34,723 nucleotides of DNA from a virus, in IMG/VR virus record IMGVR_UViG_3300007346_000100, positions 1-34,723 of that record; one strand, written 5' to 3'. Positions within the stretch are counted from its first letter, which is position 1. Each line of letters begins with the position of its first letter. This document shows positions 15,333 through 27,200 of the stretch, one piece after another. The position numbers and the translations under genes are program-made. The notes under the pieces are model-generated. The model worked only from the letters and a program-made list of their open reading frames with translations. It ran no database searches and was not told where the DNA came from.

Positions 15333-15685
15333 ACTGTCACCTCAATGATTGCAGAAAATTGTATTTCGTTATTACTCGTTTTTTGGATAGAGTTGTAAGT
15401 GTATCGCATAAAGTCAGTTGTATCAGCCGAATCGCTGGGATTTTTGTAGCGGATGACTACCTCTCGTAGTGGGCGGGTGAAGGTAGTATCTAATGCTAAT
15501 TTCGCTTCTACAATCAGCGTATTATCATCTACGACACGCACCGTAGGTGTGACGACTACAGCAGGGCTACCGATTCCACCATCCTGTTGGGTGGCAACTG
15601 TGCCATCAAAGCCAAACACAACTTCGTTAATGCGGTTTTTCAAAGTATCAATCAAAAACCTCGTACCTTCATTCAATAACGGCAT
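15329..15685 (-). CDS. Small beta-rich baseplate/fibre-connector candidate (118 aa)
   Basis: ATG at 15685 has the perfect aggagggg site just upstream and lies 1 base after the hub stop. It begins with a helix (LLNEGTRFLIDTLKNRINEVVFG), then alternates strands: TPTVRVVDDNTLIVEAKL, REVVIRYKN, MRYTYNSI and EIQFSAIIEVTV. Its place between the hub protein and the long fibre, and its overlap with the fibre start, suggest it connects fibre and baseplate. The family is not recognised. No catalytic motif is present. Confidence 0.6.
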   Translation of the reverse strand: MPLLNEGTRFLIDTLKNRINEVVFGFDGTVATQQDGGIGSPAVVVTPTVRVVDDNTLIVEAKLALDTTFTRPLREVVIRYKNPSDSADTTDFMRYTYNSIQKTSNNEIQFSAIIEVTV

Positions 15686-15686
15686 A

Positions 15687-17342
15687 TCATCCCCTCCTGT
15701 TACTCAAATAATAACTATGCACTGCCCCAATCTTAAGATTGTCATTTCTCGTTTCAGGGAAATCCTTCGTTGACAAGATGAAAACTTCTTCATTATCTTC
15801 TATAGAATGAACACTTGCAGACTTGATAGCCAATGTGTTTACACCAATAGAAGCAAGGTCAACATGACCCAATTTATTCCCATTGGCTGTATAGACGGCT
15901 GCGTTATCAGTCGCAAAAGCAGTAACAGCAGATGTTCCGTCAACTGCGAAAGATGTCGTTCCAATCGGATAACCACCTGAGTTATTGATAAGAACCCCCG
16001 TACTCTGTAAATTAAGACTTCCGTTGATGCTGTTACGGCTATTAACACCAATCGTAAACCCTACACCTCTGTTCATATCAACACGCTCGGAGATTTGCCA
16101 AGTGACTTTGAATTTGAAACCAAACGATGTAGCAAACTCTTCGGTTGAAAATTGACGATTGCGTTCCTCGTTTGCTTGTAAGTTACCACTTACATCTATT
16201 TCTTGAAATCGCTGCAACACATCTTCAAGCGTCACATCCACCGAATTCACATGCAATTCGCTGAGTTTTTCGTTGAGGTTGATTTTACTTCCAAGCACTA
16301 TGTAACGCTCGTTATCCGTTCTTGTTTGATACGATACCATATCACCCGGATGCATATGGCTCGCTGCTACGACATCTATCAATTTACGACTACCAGTAGC
16401 GTTCTTTGCCATTCTTAGCATGCGTTGACCGATAACTTTCGCACTGGCCTTTGTCACAGCCGTAGGCGCATGAATTCCACCGGGAACTTCGTTAATGCCA
16501 TCAGCCTGCCGACCAAAGTCATCTACTTGGATAACATTTTCATAATTGTTAGCGATAGTTTTCCCACGCACAATGACACGGTTCGGTGTATTTTCATTTA
16601 CCTCCTCAATCGTGCCTCCGAGAACACGGTTTTCACCGACAAAAAATTCACGCTCTACATGGTTTTGAGGGAAATAGCAGACATTTCCAAACCTGTCACT
16701 TTTAGGGCTAAAGCCATCATGCTTTGCTAAATAACGAAGTGCGCTAAATGCTTCAACGCCATAGAAATCTTGAGCCAAAAAAGTACCAGTGCTAACATTG
16801 GCCTTTACGCCATTGATGGCGCTGGTATTAGCCTTAGCGACACGATGAGCCAAATCGGATGTTCGCAAGCCCACGCCAATTTTTTGAGCGAAATGGATGG
16901 TTTTATCGGTAAAGCCGATGCTTCGTAAATCACGACCTTTTAGGTTTTCAACACGATACCTTGTTCCTTTTGTAGCGTCTTGTATTTGTGATACAGCAAG
17001 TAGTTGGTTAGGGTTTTCGCTTCCCATAACTAACGAAGGTAAAGTGCTTGAAGTGTTCACTTTATCTTTGTCAAAAAATACTGCACCTTCGTAACGCATA
17101 CCTTCTGTCGGATTGTGAAGCAAACGGATGGTATCTTCCTCTTCAATCAACTTGTATCGTCGTTCTGCGGTTGGTACAAAATCACTGGCGGTTGGTCGGC
17201 TAACAACAAAACCGTTGACATTTTTGGAATATTCTCCATGCCGCACAGCGTTATCTACGAAGCGTGGCTTACGCACGACTTTCATAACAGAATCTTGGTC
17301 AGCATCAAAGCGACCAGTTGAAAGATTCTTACCCAGTGTCAT
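15687..17342 (-). CDS. Probable tail hub/baseplate protein (551 aa)
   Basis: The start at 17342 is chosen because its ATG overlaps the upstream TGA (ATGA) and has gggaggg six bases upstream; the frame continues to 17378. The central part (about 190-330) contains AFSALRYLAKHDGFSPKSDRFG, a cluster of strands, and NRVIVRGKTIANNYENVIQVDD, resembling gpD/gp27-like hub proteins in which a ring of beta-barrels closes the tail tube. A C-terminal module (about 449-522) repeats in the giant protein. The two late regions DVTLEDVLQRFQE and VTWQISERVDM may be helical linkers. Hub identity is inferred from pattern and position, not from a diagnostic motif. Confidence 0.5.
   Translation of the reverse strand: MTLGKNLSTGRFDADQDSVMKVVRKPRFVDNAVRHGEYSKNVNGFVVSRPTASDFVPTAERRYKLIEEEDTIRLLHNPTEGMRYEGAVFFDKDKVNTSSTLPSLVMGSENPNQLLAVSQIQDATKGTRYRVENLKGRDLRSIGFTDKTIHFAQKIGVGLRTSDLAHRVAKANTSAINGVKANVSTGTFLAQDFYGVEAFSALRYLAKHDGFSPKSDRFGNVCYFPQNHVEREFFVGENRVLGGTIEEVNENTPNRVIVRGKTIANNYENVIQVDDFGRQADGINEVPGGIHAPTAVTKASAKVIGQRMLRMAKNATGSRKLIDVVAASHMHPGDMVSYQTRTDNERYIVLGSKINLNEKLSELHVNSVDVTLEDVLQRFQEIDVSGNLQANEERNRQFSTEEFATSFGFKFKVTWQISERVDMNRGVGFTIGVNSRNSINGSLNLQSTGVLINNSGGYPIGTTSFAVDGTSAVTAFATDNAAVYTANGNKLGHVDLASIGVNTLAIKSASVHSIEDNEEVFILSTKDFPETRNDNLKIGAVHSYYLSNRRG
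15776..15998 (-). repeat. Shared beta module, copy in the hub protein
   Basis: Encodes about residues 449-522, starting GVLINNSGGYPIG and ending EDNEEVFI, with FAVDG, TAFATDNAAVYTANG and KLGHV between. The giant protein carries a clearly related copy at 31091-31307. It is a protein-level repeat, not a long DNA identity. Confidence 0.6.
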
Positions 17343-17356
17343 ACGCTTCCCTCCCA
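17336..17356 (-). repeat. Partial third copy (21 bp) of the start-region repeat
   Basis: Identical over 21 bases to 17839-17859. It covers the Shine-Dalgarno site and the stop/start overlap in front of the hub gene, but not the following codons. It marks the end of the two-gene cassette. Confidence 0.85.
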
Positions 17357-17845
17357 TATACCACTTGGCTTTGTCCATACCAATTTATCAGGGTCAAGAT
17401 TTGTTTGATGTTGTGCAAACGACTCTTCAAAATCCATTGGCAATGATTCGTATTCTATATGCCCAAGTAAAGCAGATGAAGGGTCTATTGCCATTCGGTT
17501 AATTGGATTCGGGAGTTTCCCACGATAACCCATTACCATCCCCACAGGGTCACTCACTGCTGCAAAAGCCGAAGCCCCTTCGTGCGCTTGAGGTGTGTTT
17601 CCTTTAGCCCACCATGACCCCTTTCCGCTAATTGAAAAGGGCGCAATTTCTTCATAGGGGTTTGTATGCCATTTTTCAGCAGGTTGAGGTTGCACACCTT
17701 CACTCATGTTTTGAGCAACACGCCCACCGTGAATACCCCTAAAGGCCGTTACAGGCTCTTTACCGGGGTAGTCCTCTATGTAATTATACAACTTCATTTG
17801 TCGCATCTCTTTCAACACCAACCAAGCCTCCTCCATCGGTGTCAT
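17339..17845 (-). CDS. ADP-ribosyltransferase-like protein, copy A (168 aa)
   Basis: Starts at the ATG at 17845, which overlaps the stop of copy B. The first residues MTPMEEAWLVLK and the last WEGSV are shared with copy B. Between them is a small alpha/beta protein with TAFRGIHGG (R36), a long insert, AFAAVSDPVGMVMGYRGKLPNP and a LDPDKLVWTKP end. These align in order with YYHGTPS, AFVSDNPMSARAY, GMVIGVRGEP and IPPERLVFLPK of copy B. The first position is Arg rather than His, as in R-S-E type ADP-ribosyltransferases, and D152 lies where copy B has E120. It may be active in another mode, or degenerate. Location between tail genes suggests a virion or injected protein. Function is inferred from fold pattern only. 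Confidence 0.45.
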   Translation of the reverse strand: MTPMEEAWLVLKEMRQMKLYNYIEDYPGKEPVTAFRGIHGGRVAQNMSEGVQPQPAEKWHTNPYEEIAPFSISGKGSWWAKGNTPQAHEGASAFAAVSDPVGMVMGYRGKLPNPINRMAIDPSSALLGHIEYESLPMDFEESFAQHQTNLDPDKLVWTKPSGIWEGSV

Positions 17846-17852
17846 ACGCTTC
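17811..17852 (-). repeat. 42-bp direct repeat, copy 1 (start of copy A gene)
   Basis: Forty-two bases identical to 18257-18298. The unit holds part of the ribosome-binding region, the start codon and the codons for MTPMEEAWLVL. Differences begin abruptly on both sides. It could allow recombination that adds or removes the gene between the two copies. Confidence 0.9.
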
Positions 17853-18291
17853 CCTCCCACGGTGGAAGGCTCTTTAGCCATTCACGGTCAGGTCTTAAAT
17901 CACGATATGATTTAGGTAAAAAAACTAATCTTTCAGGCGGTATTCCTTGAGCAGTGGAAAAGTAACCCATATCTCCACCTTTCAACCCTTCAGGCTCACC
18001 TCTTACTCCAATCACCATACCGGGTGCAAAATCATCAGTATAAACATCTCCACCCGCATATGCTCTCGCTGACATAGGGTTGTCAGACACAAAGGCTTCA
18101 TTTCCCTTTTGACCTTGATTTACAAATGTATTTCTTGGTTCAATACCTGTACGCATAAATGAAAGTCTATCGGTACTTGGAGTACCATGATAGTATTTTA
18201 CTTCACCATAGGGGCTTGGTAAATCGGGGTGGTGTTCACCAAGTTTCGTTTGACGCTTCAACACCAACCAAGCCTCCTCCATCGGTGTCAT
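17842..18291 (-). CDS. ADP-ribosyltransferase-like protein, copy B (149 aa)
   Basis: ATG at 18291 lies 5 bases after the stop of the giant gene, with ggagagtga upstream; a GTG at 18300 in frame is an alternative. After the shared N-terminal peptide MTPMEEAWLVLK come VKYYHGTPS (H35), a GIEP turn, AFVSDNPMSARAYAGG (Y78), GMVIGVRG and GIPPERLVFLP (E120). H...Y...E in this order, with YHGT, a ...SxxxxxARxYA helix and xPPExL before the end, is the usual form of H-Y-E ADP-ribosyltransferase-fold proteins such as Tpt1-, Arr- and PARP-like enzymes. It would transfer ADP-ribose from NAD to a protein or nucleic acid. Tailed viruses such as T4 carry such enzymes in the virion. Family assignment by eye only. 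Confidence 0.5.
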   Translation of the reverse strand: MTPMEEAWLVLKRQTKLGEHHPDLPSPYGEVKYYHGTPSTDRLSFMRTGIEPRNTFVNQGQKGNEAFVSDNPMSARAYAGGDVYTDDFAPGMVIGVRGEPEGLKGGDMGYFSTAQGIPPERLVFLPKSYRDLRPDREWLKSLPPWEGSV

Positions 18292-18298
18292 ACGCTTC
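18257..18298 (-). repeat. 42-bp direct repeat, copy 2 (start of copy B gene)
   Basis: Identical to 17811-17852. It includes the start codon of copy B and its first eleven codons and touches the stop codon of the giant gene. Confidence 0.9.
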
Positions 18299-21200
18299 AC
18301 TCTCCACTATGGTCGCTCGTATTAAAAGATGCATCTTCTTTACTACCCTTCGGGTGCAAGGTTTGACTGAATCTTGGTTGAACGCTGTAATCACCTTCAT
18401 CATCGTCTATAGAACGACGACTTGCGTCGGCTCGGAAGTGTTCAAGCGTATTCTCCGACATAACCATCCTTGCAACAGGTGAACGAATATCCGACTTATC
18501 GTAACCCGTTACCTCAACACCTTGAATCTTCGGGCCTTGACTGTCGGGAACTGTCAAACTGGAAGTTGGGTCAAGCGTATAAACAGGTGCATACGGTGGT
18601 AAATTAGGTGTGCCTACTCTTGCACTTGGGGCATCGCTGACAAACAAACCGTATTTACCACCGGCTGTTGCTCTATAGAAATTAGCACCGCTCTGTGGCC
18701 CTATGGTATCAATGAATGCTCGGAACATTTGGCTATGTTTGTAATCAAGTCCGTGTGCTGGTCTATAGAGGAATTGAACAGTTTCATCGGTATAGTTGAC
18801 ATTTTCAAGAGTTGGGTCGTGGTCTGCGTCTTGATATGGGTTTGAAGATGAAGATGAACCGGCTTTACCCCAACCTTTGACATCAATCACACCATCATAC
18901 TTACTCCATTCAATGACATAAGTTCCACCGAGCGGCCACATAGCATGTGCATTAGAATGCTTGACTACTCCAGTTACAGGCTTGTCCGACCAGTCTAACG
19001 AAGTCATATCCAAATCTTTGAGTGTTTTACTACCAACATCGTATGCGCCTCTTAAATTTGTACGCTGACCTATCTCTCGGTCTGTGTGAAGGCTATGTGC
19101 TTCGGTAGACATAACGACATATTCACGACTTGTTCCATCATTGAGTTCAGCAAGCGTATCTACATCAAGTCCTAATCTAACATCGTTTCTTGATACAGCC
19201 TCAGCCCCTCTCGTATCAGCATTGACCGTTTCAGTCGCCTCACCTACATTGGCCGATGGCTTGAGCAAACCATCATCCGAATTCAAATCAACACGGTCAC
19301 TAATACCACGCTCAACTTCACCTGCTTGGAGAGCAAGATTACTTGGTCTTACAAGTCCTTGACCAACGATAGGCTCAGCCGTACTATGACTGAGAACCAA
19401 ACCCGTAGCGTCAAATCGCTCACTAACATCCATCAGCAAACTTTCGTTAAACACAGTCGGCCAGCGAACACCACGACCATCCCCTCTGTCACCGACTCTC
19501 AAAGCACTGGCAGGGTTGAACCAGTCAACTTTATCCATATTGGTCGCAGTATTGTTATCAGTGTTATCATTACCACTATATCGGTCATTTCCATCTCCAC
19601 CAAACAGAGCAGATGGTCGGTGTGAGACATTCGTATCGGCATAAGCATCTTCTGCATCCCAAGATGGCCGCAGCCCGAATCCTCTTACAGGGAAACGCCT
19701 GACATCTTCTCCACGAGTGTTGCCCCACCAATCTACCATGTAGTGTCGGTGTGCTTGTGCCAACTCTTCAATTCCTTGACCAGCCTCATCGTTAGGGAAC
19801 AAGCGGGTCGTTGTTGATGCGTTGCGTAGAGTTCGCACAGGGCAGCCGAATGGCCCAGTCATACGACGACCATCGCTGTAGCGAACCTGCCTTCCGATTT
19901 GGTCTTGCCCGACAAGACTTGACACTTGAGTAATCCGTTCTAAAATACCGACATACAGAGCATCAAAGTCCACGCCTGAATCCCAACCGTCTGTCTTAGA
20001 ATCGTGCTGGATAAGTGGCCCATTATAGTAGCCAAGCATAGCGTTACTGTTTGCTACTTCAAGCCAACCTCTTTCGTACATAGACCAGCGGGGGCGGTTA
20101 TACAATTGCCTCACGGCCATTCGGTAACCAAAGCATCGGTTTCTATCACTCGGTAATGACAAAGTAGCGATGCCTGTAGAATCTTGGTAAGTTCCGCAAT
20201 CCATACCGAAGGTATCACTTCCCCATCCGATAAGCGAATGACCATAAGACTCTAAACGACTTACTGCACCGCCACCGTGACTACCGCCTGCCCAAAATCC
20301 AAAGAAATTGTATTTATTTGAACCAACCGTTCCACCTTGATGCTCAAGTGATGCGTCAGCGTCAATTTGGGCTGCGGTGAATAATGCACCTGTGCCTTCG
20401 GGCTTAATCCATTTCATACCTAACGCAAATGGCCCTTTACTTGCTACATAGTTGAAGTCGTGGTAATGAATCGTTTCAAAGTGCTCAGGGATATGGTTGT
20501 AGCCTATCTTGTTGACAGGTGTATCAGCCGTACCGCTGTTACTGTAGTAGGCTCGGCTGGCATCGTCGCTATACCATGTATATGGCCGACCAAGATTAGG
20601 ATGCCACATACAGAGGAATGCATCGGGTGGGTTGAGTGAGTTGGTATCACGGCTACCATTGGCTAATTGAGGAAGGGAACGGGTCATGATGCTCTTTGTA
20701 GAATCAATATACATGGTAGAAGCGTCACCGTTATCATAAGCCTTTGTTATTTGTAGGATTGTACCTGACCCGATATTTGCCCAAAACAAAGGGTCAGCCG
20801 CCACTCCCTCAAAGACCGTCGCATCTCCGAGTGTAGGGTAAGCGAGCGTTCCTGTTCGGTTGGTATAAGTCGCAGTATAACGAATACCGTTTTTGTAATA
20901 CATCAACTTCTCACCGTAATAGGGTACGACTGGGAATAATTCGTTATTATCAACAGTGATTGTGTTGGCAACCGAATCGGCTGATGCAACAATACAGTTA
21001 GGGTTGATGCTCTTGATTCGCATATGTGGTTCGTATATGTCAAGATAACTTGTAGGATAGCCTGCGAGTGTCAATTGAGCACCAACTGAGCCGTAGCCAA
21101 CTCTACAGAATTCATAGTAGTTATCGGGCTTATGCCACTCTATGTGTCGGAATTTATCAGCAGCGGATGAGGCTGCCCCGTCTTTGTGCAAAATACCCCA

Positions 21201-24200
21201 CCACGGTATGGTAACTGTGTAACCCGGTGTGGCGCTTTGAAACATGCCGGGTCGGTAAGGTATGCTTCTGCGTGTGAAACTTGGACTTGAGGTTTCTTGA
21301 ACGCCAAGTGGATTGTATAACGCAAGTGGTGCTAAATTTGTAAACTGACTACCTGCGTCGGGTTCAATGTCCAAGATAACTTCGTTAAGTATAATCTCGC
21401 AACCACGCACATCAGCCATCATTGCTTCTGCGAGGATGAGTGCGTAAGCCCCTCGTGTTCCCATATCTTTCTCAATAGCAATAACCGTGTTGACTTGTTG
21501 ACCCGTTAATTCAGTAACTTTCGTACCCGCTTCGCTTGGTGCTTTTGTAGCCTCGCTATGATTGCGGTGGAATCCCTTCAACTGTTGCTTGAATACATTC
21601 GGCTGAATGATAATTTGGTAAGCACCTACTTCAAGTGGGTCGGGGAAATGGTTGTTGAATGTATAGGTGTTCGCTGCCTCAAGGACAAGTGTATGCCCTC
21701 CTTCTGCATTAATATCACCAGCGTTTGCACCGCTACTGGCGGCAATACCGTAGCCTTCATACTTGACTTTTGTCTCAGTTAGTAGAGTAAACGCACCACC
21801 ATGTATGTCACTTGGACTGAAAGCAGCGGTTGGAGTAGAGAACCAAATCAATGGGTCTTTTACAATTCCGTATGAACTGAGTGTTTCTGTCGTAGATAGC
21901 CGAGCAGCCTCAAGCGTACCGATGTAATTGTCACTCATTGGGCTGTAATTGGCACTTTGACAAGCCGTGTTAAGACTATACATGCGCTGGTAAGCAGGGT
22001 GTGCATAATGACCGGGCATCAATGCCATTGTGGGATTGACATAGTGATGACCCATTCTTGGAATCGGCATTGGTGTCATCTTTGGTGTTGATAGGTATGT
22101 GTAAGGAATAGATGGCTCTGTCATCGCACCAGTTGATGCTGGTAAAGAATCGTAGAGTTTGAACCAATTAGTAGCAGGCATATCAGGGCTTGCACCGCTG
22201 TATTCACTATGGTCACGCAATCTTCTTGCTGCAAACATACGAGTGCTTCCGGCAGGTAAATAGTAAGAAGGTACGACTTTGAGACCGCTCTTTCCTGTTA
22301 CGAAAGATACAAAGTCAGGGCTGTAAACGACACCTGTAAAAGTAGAACCGCTAACTCCTGTGTAAGAAGCAATGACACCTTTGTTTGTCGCAGGGTCATA
22401 GACTCGCATAAACCATCTTCCACCACTCTGTTCGGATGTATCTTGCCATACAGCGGATTCGGGCGCTGTTCCTACTGTAACGACACTACCTGAATAACTA
22501 CTGTAGTCTAATTCATCAACATCGTATCGGTGTGTCATTGATACACCCATGCGAGTTACATGGAAGAATAAACTACGGTCATGTGGTTCGTAAGCGGATT
22601 GTAGCGGTGCATCGCTACTATGGTCAGACCAACCTTCACTACTTGATGCTGGGAATTTGAGTCGGTTGTTAGCGACATCCGATGCGTCTTGGCTAAGATG
22701 TTCCCATCCGTTGTTTTCCCATGTAGGCCATAGGCGTGGGCCTGCGTACTCGTTTTCAAACATGTGACGAATTTGAGTCGCACCTTGAGCAGGGTGTTGT
22801 AGACCACCTGAACCAATTGTTTCGTTTTGATATGCTTGAATACGGTCAAAGCCGGAACGGACAACGATGTTGCCGGGAATTTCATCGGGGTTAGGTAAGC
22901 GGATTTTGAGATTCGGATTGACACCAGCGCCAGCCAACGCAGGTGCGAGTCCTTCAATGTCTCTATCACTGATATGCCTAAAGTCCATAATCACCGTACC
23001 AAGAGGACTTCCACCTTCCAAAATATGTTCTTGACCAGTATCGTCTACAACATTGACACTTTGAAATTGCTCGTGTTCGTTAGGAATCAGCAGTGCGTTT
23101 CTAATTTCAAGCGGGTGTTGCTCGGCTAATTGCGGATGTGATAGTTCCTGTGCTTGTATGATAGGGAACATAGCAGCGTTAGTGGTTTCAAAAGAAAACC
23201 GAACATTACCGAGAATCTTTTCACCGACCATTTTGTATTCAGCACCGTCTTTACGAGTGACAAAGGGTATCATACCTAATCCTCTTGCATTGACAGCAGG
23301 CATAGTGAGGCTACCGCCATCCATACGCTTCCAAACAACATGTTCGGGTAAGAAGTTACGAGCCGCACTTCTTGCATTGTAATAGCCGTAAAGTCCGTTA
23401 TGAGGCATTGTAGCCGAACTTGCACTGATGTTAAGATAGTGATTGCGACCTGTTATACCAATACATTCTACTGCATAAGTACCAGCATCTTCGTGGAATC
23501 CTGAATTCTTGACCACCGACTCATCCCAAAACAAATCACCTGTTGGGAAATTACAAGCGTTTGCTCGCACCATATCTCCATTTTGTATGGTTCTGTGTAA
23601 CTGAACATCAGTAGGCGCACTACCTACAGCAGGGTAGTCCGAAGATGAGGTTGGTAATGCGAATGCAGAGTGCATCTGTGCTTCAACATGAGGCCCAGCA
23701 GTGGCTGGCCCGACATAGCGACTTTTGTTGTGAACTGCATCAGTATCAATCTCAACTGTACCTGCGTGTGCAATGTTATTCGTTTGTGCAACATGTAACC
23801 AATCACCTGCACACGAAATACCATCTCTATCTGCTTTAGCAATGATAGGTAACTCGCTTTCGTGAGTGACCGCAACAAGATGTCGGCTAAATAAACCACT
23901 AATGCAATAGTCACTGTAAAAATCTATAGAAGGTGACTCTATGCTTCCAAACGGTGCGCTTCCACCAAAGCAAGACTCAGCAGCGCCATATGGATTGAAA
24001 CCTAAAAATGGATGCCAAGCACCGAGTCCAGCAGGGTGTAAGTTTGCCCCAATTTCATTACTCGCCTCGTATGAATTCAAGTAAGAATACGCTTCGCCAT
24101 TCCATCCAACTGCGCCAATCGGCTTTGTTCTATCTACAGCATCTAAAAATCCGCTAAAGTGAACTTGTGTCATATGGTCTCTTGACGAACCGGAGGCAGC

Positions 24201-27200
24201 GTTATTGAAACGGTGAGTACCTGCCTTAGTCCAAATATATGCTTTGTAAGTCGCATCGGGCGTAATAGCAAGCCGTGTTTGCGGATTCACAATGTTTGTG
24301 TCTGCTGTAATAGCGTTTACAGCCAATGTAAAAGTTCCAGCGGAATAACTGATATAAGGTGCAAAACCACTTACTGTTCCGTTACTGACTCTTATCCATC
24401 CGTAATTGGGATAAGTTGTCGCTACACTTGACACTGTAAGGCTTGCAGGTGTTACGCCTGATTCGGCTGTGTAACTTGATACATCAACCTCAACCCATCC
24501 GTATCGGTCTTGATTGTGGGCATTTTGCATACTTGGCATGAATGTTCCACCAATGGCCTTTAGCGGGTCTGTGCCGGGAAATGTATTGATAGCGCCACTT
24601 AATACTGCCCCAAGTTCTTCTGCGTTTTGACAACGAGTGGCATCAACGACGACGACATTATCAGCAACTGCTTGGTTGTTAGGCGTTCCACCATAGTATG
24701 ACAAATAGGCTTTAGCAAGTAATCCACATGGGCGGAATGAACTGGTGTTATACTTAGCACCAGCACCACTGTCAAGGAAGTTTCCGCTGACTGGATTCTT
24801 TGGATTCTTTCGTACATGGTCATCAAGGAAATGTCCACCGGGATGATAGCCGCCATCCATGTGCCAAATGACAGAAGATTTACGAGTCTTTGGATAAGTC
24901 GCACTACCAATCGCATTACCACTAATATCGCTGAATACATAACTAAATGGATGATAATGCTTAGGTAATCCTGTTGTAGCACCATCTGTACCTTCAAAGA
25001 AAAAGGCGCTTGTATAGGGCTGTGAATAAGTCCTTGATGATGATGCATTGACAGACGGGAAGCCTTTGGTAGGCTGCCAGTTCATTACATAATTGAATCC
25101 TTGTGCATGGTTCTTTTGGAAGAAAGTTGTCATTGGTAAATGAGCAGCGGCACTACTTTCACGATTCAAACCACTATGTTCTGTAATGTCACCATTTGCT
25201 AACTGATTTGGTAAAAACGAATCATCACCAGTTTTACCTCCAATATAGATAGGAACAGCACTGTAACCATTTCCTTGAGTTACAATACTCGCACCTTGTG
25301 GTTCAGTAGATGCGCTATTGTGAGGGAAAGCCTGACCCGGCCCAAAAATGATGTACGAAGTTTGTTGTGCATTATTTCCTTCCGCACTATATCGTGCGTG
25401 AGGGTGAGCAAATCGTAGAATGATTGGACTTGGTAAGTTGACACTTACTTCGTTATTTGCGCCTGTATCTGTGTATGTCAGTCCTGTAACACCTGTGTTT
25501 GCACCCTTTGCCATGTCAAAGGGTAAAATCGCATCTTGGTTGAAGAACGGTGGATTGTTTTGACCTTTATGTTGGTCAAGATACGGTGTGCCGGGAAACA
25601 TTGCCATCATCGCATTTGTATCAATAAGTGCAAATGAGCCAGCGATTTCGCCCACATTTTGGAATCCAGCAGAACCAGTCGGGCCACTTGAGTATGGGTG
25701 AGTATAGAAATCCGAATAGTCGTTTTGAGTACCGTCATTAATGTCAACGACAACGCCACTAAAGCCTCCACCGAAGTAAAGAGGCACAAAATGGTCAGGG
25801 CTGTCTCTTGCGCCTCTAAAGTAAAGCAAAGGGTTACTCTGCTTACTACCAGCGATGCGAATACCATCTGTTTCTTTTGCACTTCGTAAATTCGTGCTAC
25901 GCTTGAAAAATACTTCACCTGCTGCAATATGGAATGAACCGGATAAACCCACATTCGTATCAAATTTAAAATCCGTAAGACTTGAAGCACCGGGGTCACT
26001 GCGAACTATGGCGTATTCGTCATCATTATGCCACACAATGATAGGCTCTCCCCAAGAATTGGGGTCGTCGCAAGCAGGCTTAGCAAGCAATGCCATAGAT
26101 TGTCCGGTAGCGAGTGAAAATTTACCTGAGCCGGAGGAATAAGAACCTACAACAAGACAAGGTGAATCTACTCTTGGAATGATGTGGTCACCGGGCGCAT
26201 CAGTATAATTTTCACCACGAAGATTTCGTTGCCATGTGGTCACATCTACGATGTTGTTTTGACTATCTACTAATACAGGCGTAGCGGTGTTTGCATTCGT
26301 TCCTCTGTATTTTGTACTAACATGTAATACTGTCTTAGGAATATACCCAATATCAAGGCGAGTACCGTTATCAACTTCCGCAGTTGTTAATCCACCGAGA
26401 TGAGCAGTAGTAACGGCTTCTGTTGAAACACCGTCAAGAATGCCCCAATCTTTAGCAACCGAAGCCTCAAACAAGTTACTGAGAGGAATACTTGCGTCAC
26501 TTCTTACTTTAATACGGATAGCGGTAGCACTCACACCCCATTCACCTAATGTCTTACCATCGGGTGCAAACATGTTAGTGCAATCAAAACTGGTAAAGTC
26601 TACATTGTCTTGAGTAGCGCCATCTGTATTGATAGCATAGGCTACGGCTGCTGCAATGACTTCATCAGTAAGAAGGCTGGTAAAGTTGATTCTTGGACTG
26701 AGATACCAGTCAGTGTCGCTGTAGTTCGCAGCACCACCGACTACTCCGAAGAACTTGTGAGTTCCAGTAGCATCATCGTGTGTGCGACTTGTGTAATAGA
26801 AAGTTAATCCTTGAACACCACTTTGAGTGGATAACTGGAACATACCGCTTTCAGGGAAGCCAAGATAACCAAGAAGGTCAGGATGAGAATTCAACAATGC
26901 TTCCGAGCCATCATAAGGTGCATCCAATGTCACCGTCATTGTGCCACTGGATAAGGCGGTTGTAGCCAACACACCTACAACGGGTGAAGGATATGTGTTC
27001 CAAAGATTACCTTTGAAATCAATAAGCGTACCGCCTGTTTTTTCTCCACACACTTCTCCACTACCCACCATGTGACGACCAATGGTAAAGCCACCTTGAC
27101 TTACATCTCTATCATCAAAATGAATGATAACTTCTTCATCAAGGGTTGGTGGTAAGAATGTATTTTCGCCAGCAAACTTTTGTCCGTATTGCTTGTAAAG

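Noticed and set aside
17811-18298. The 42-bp repeat as att sites, an insertion sequence end or a CRISPR unit
   Set aside because: It is coding, includes start codons, is not inverted, has no transposase between the copies and only two full copies exist.
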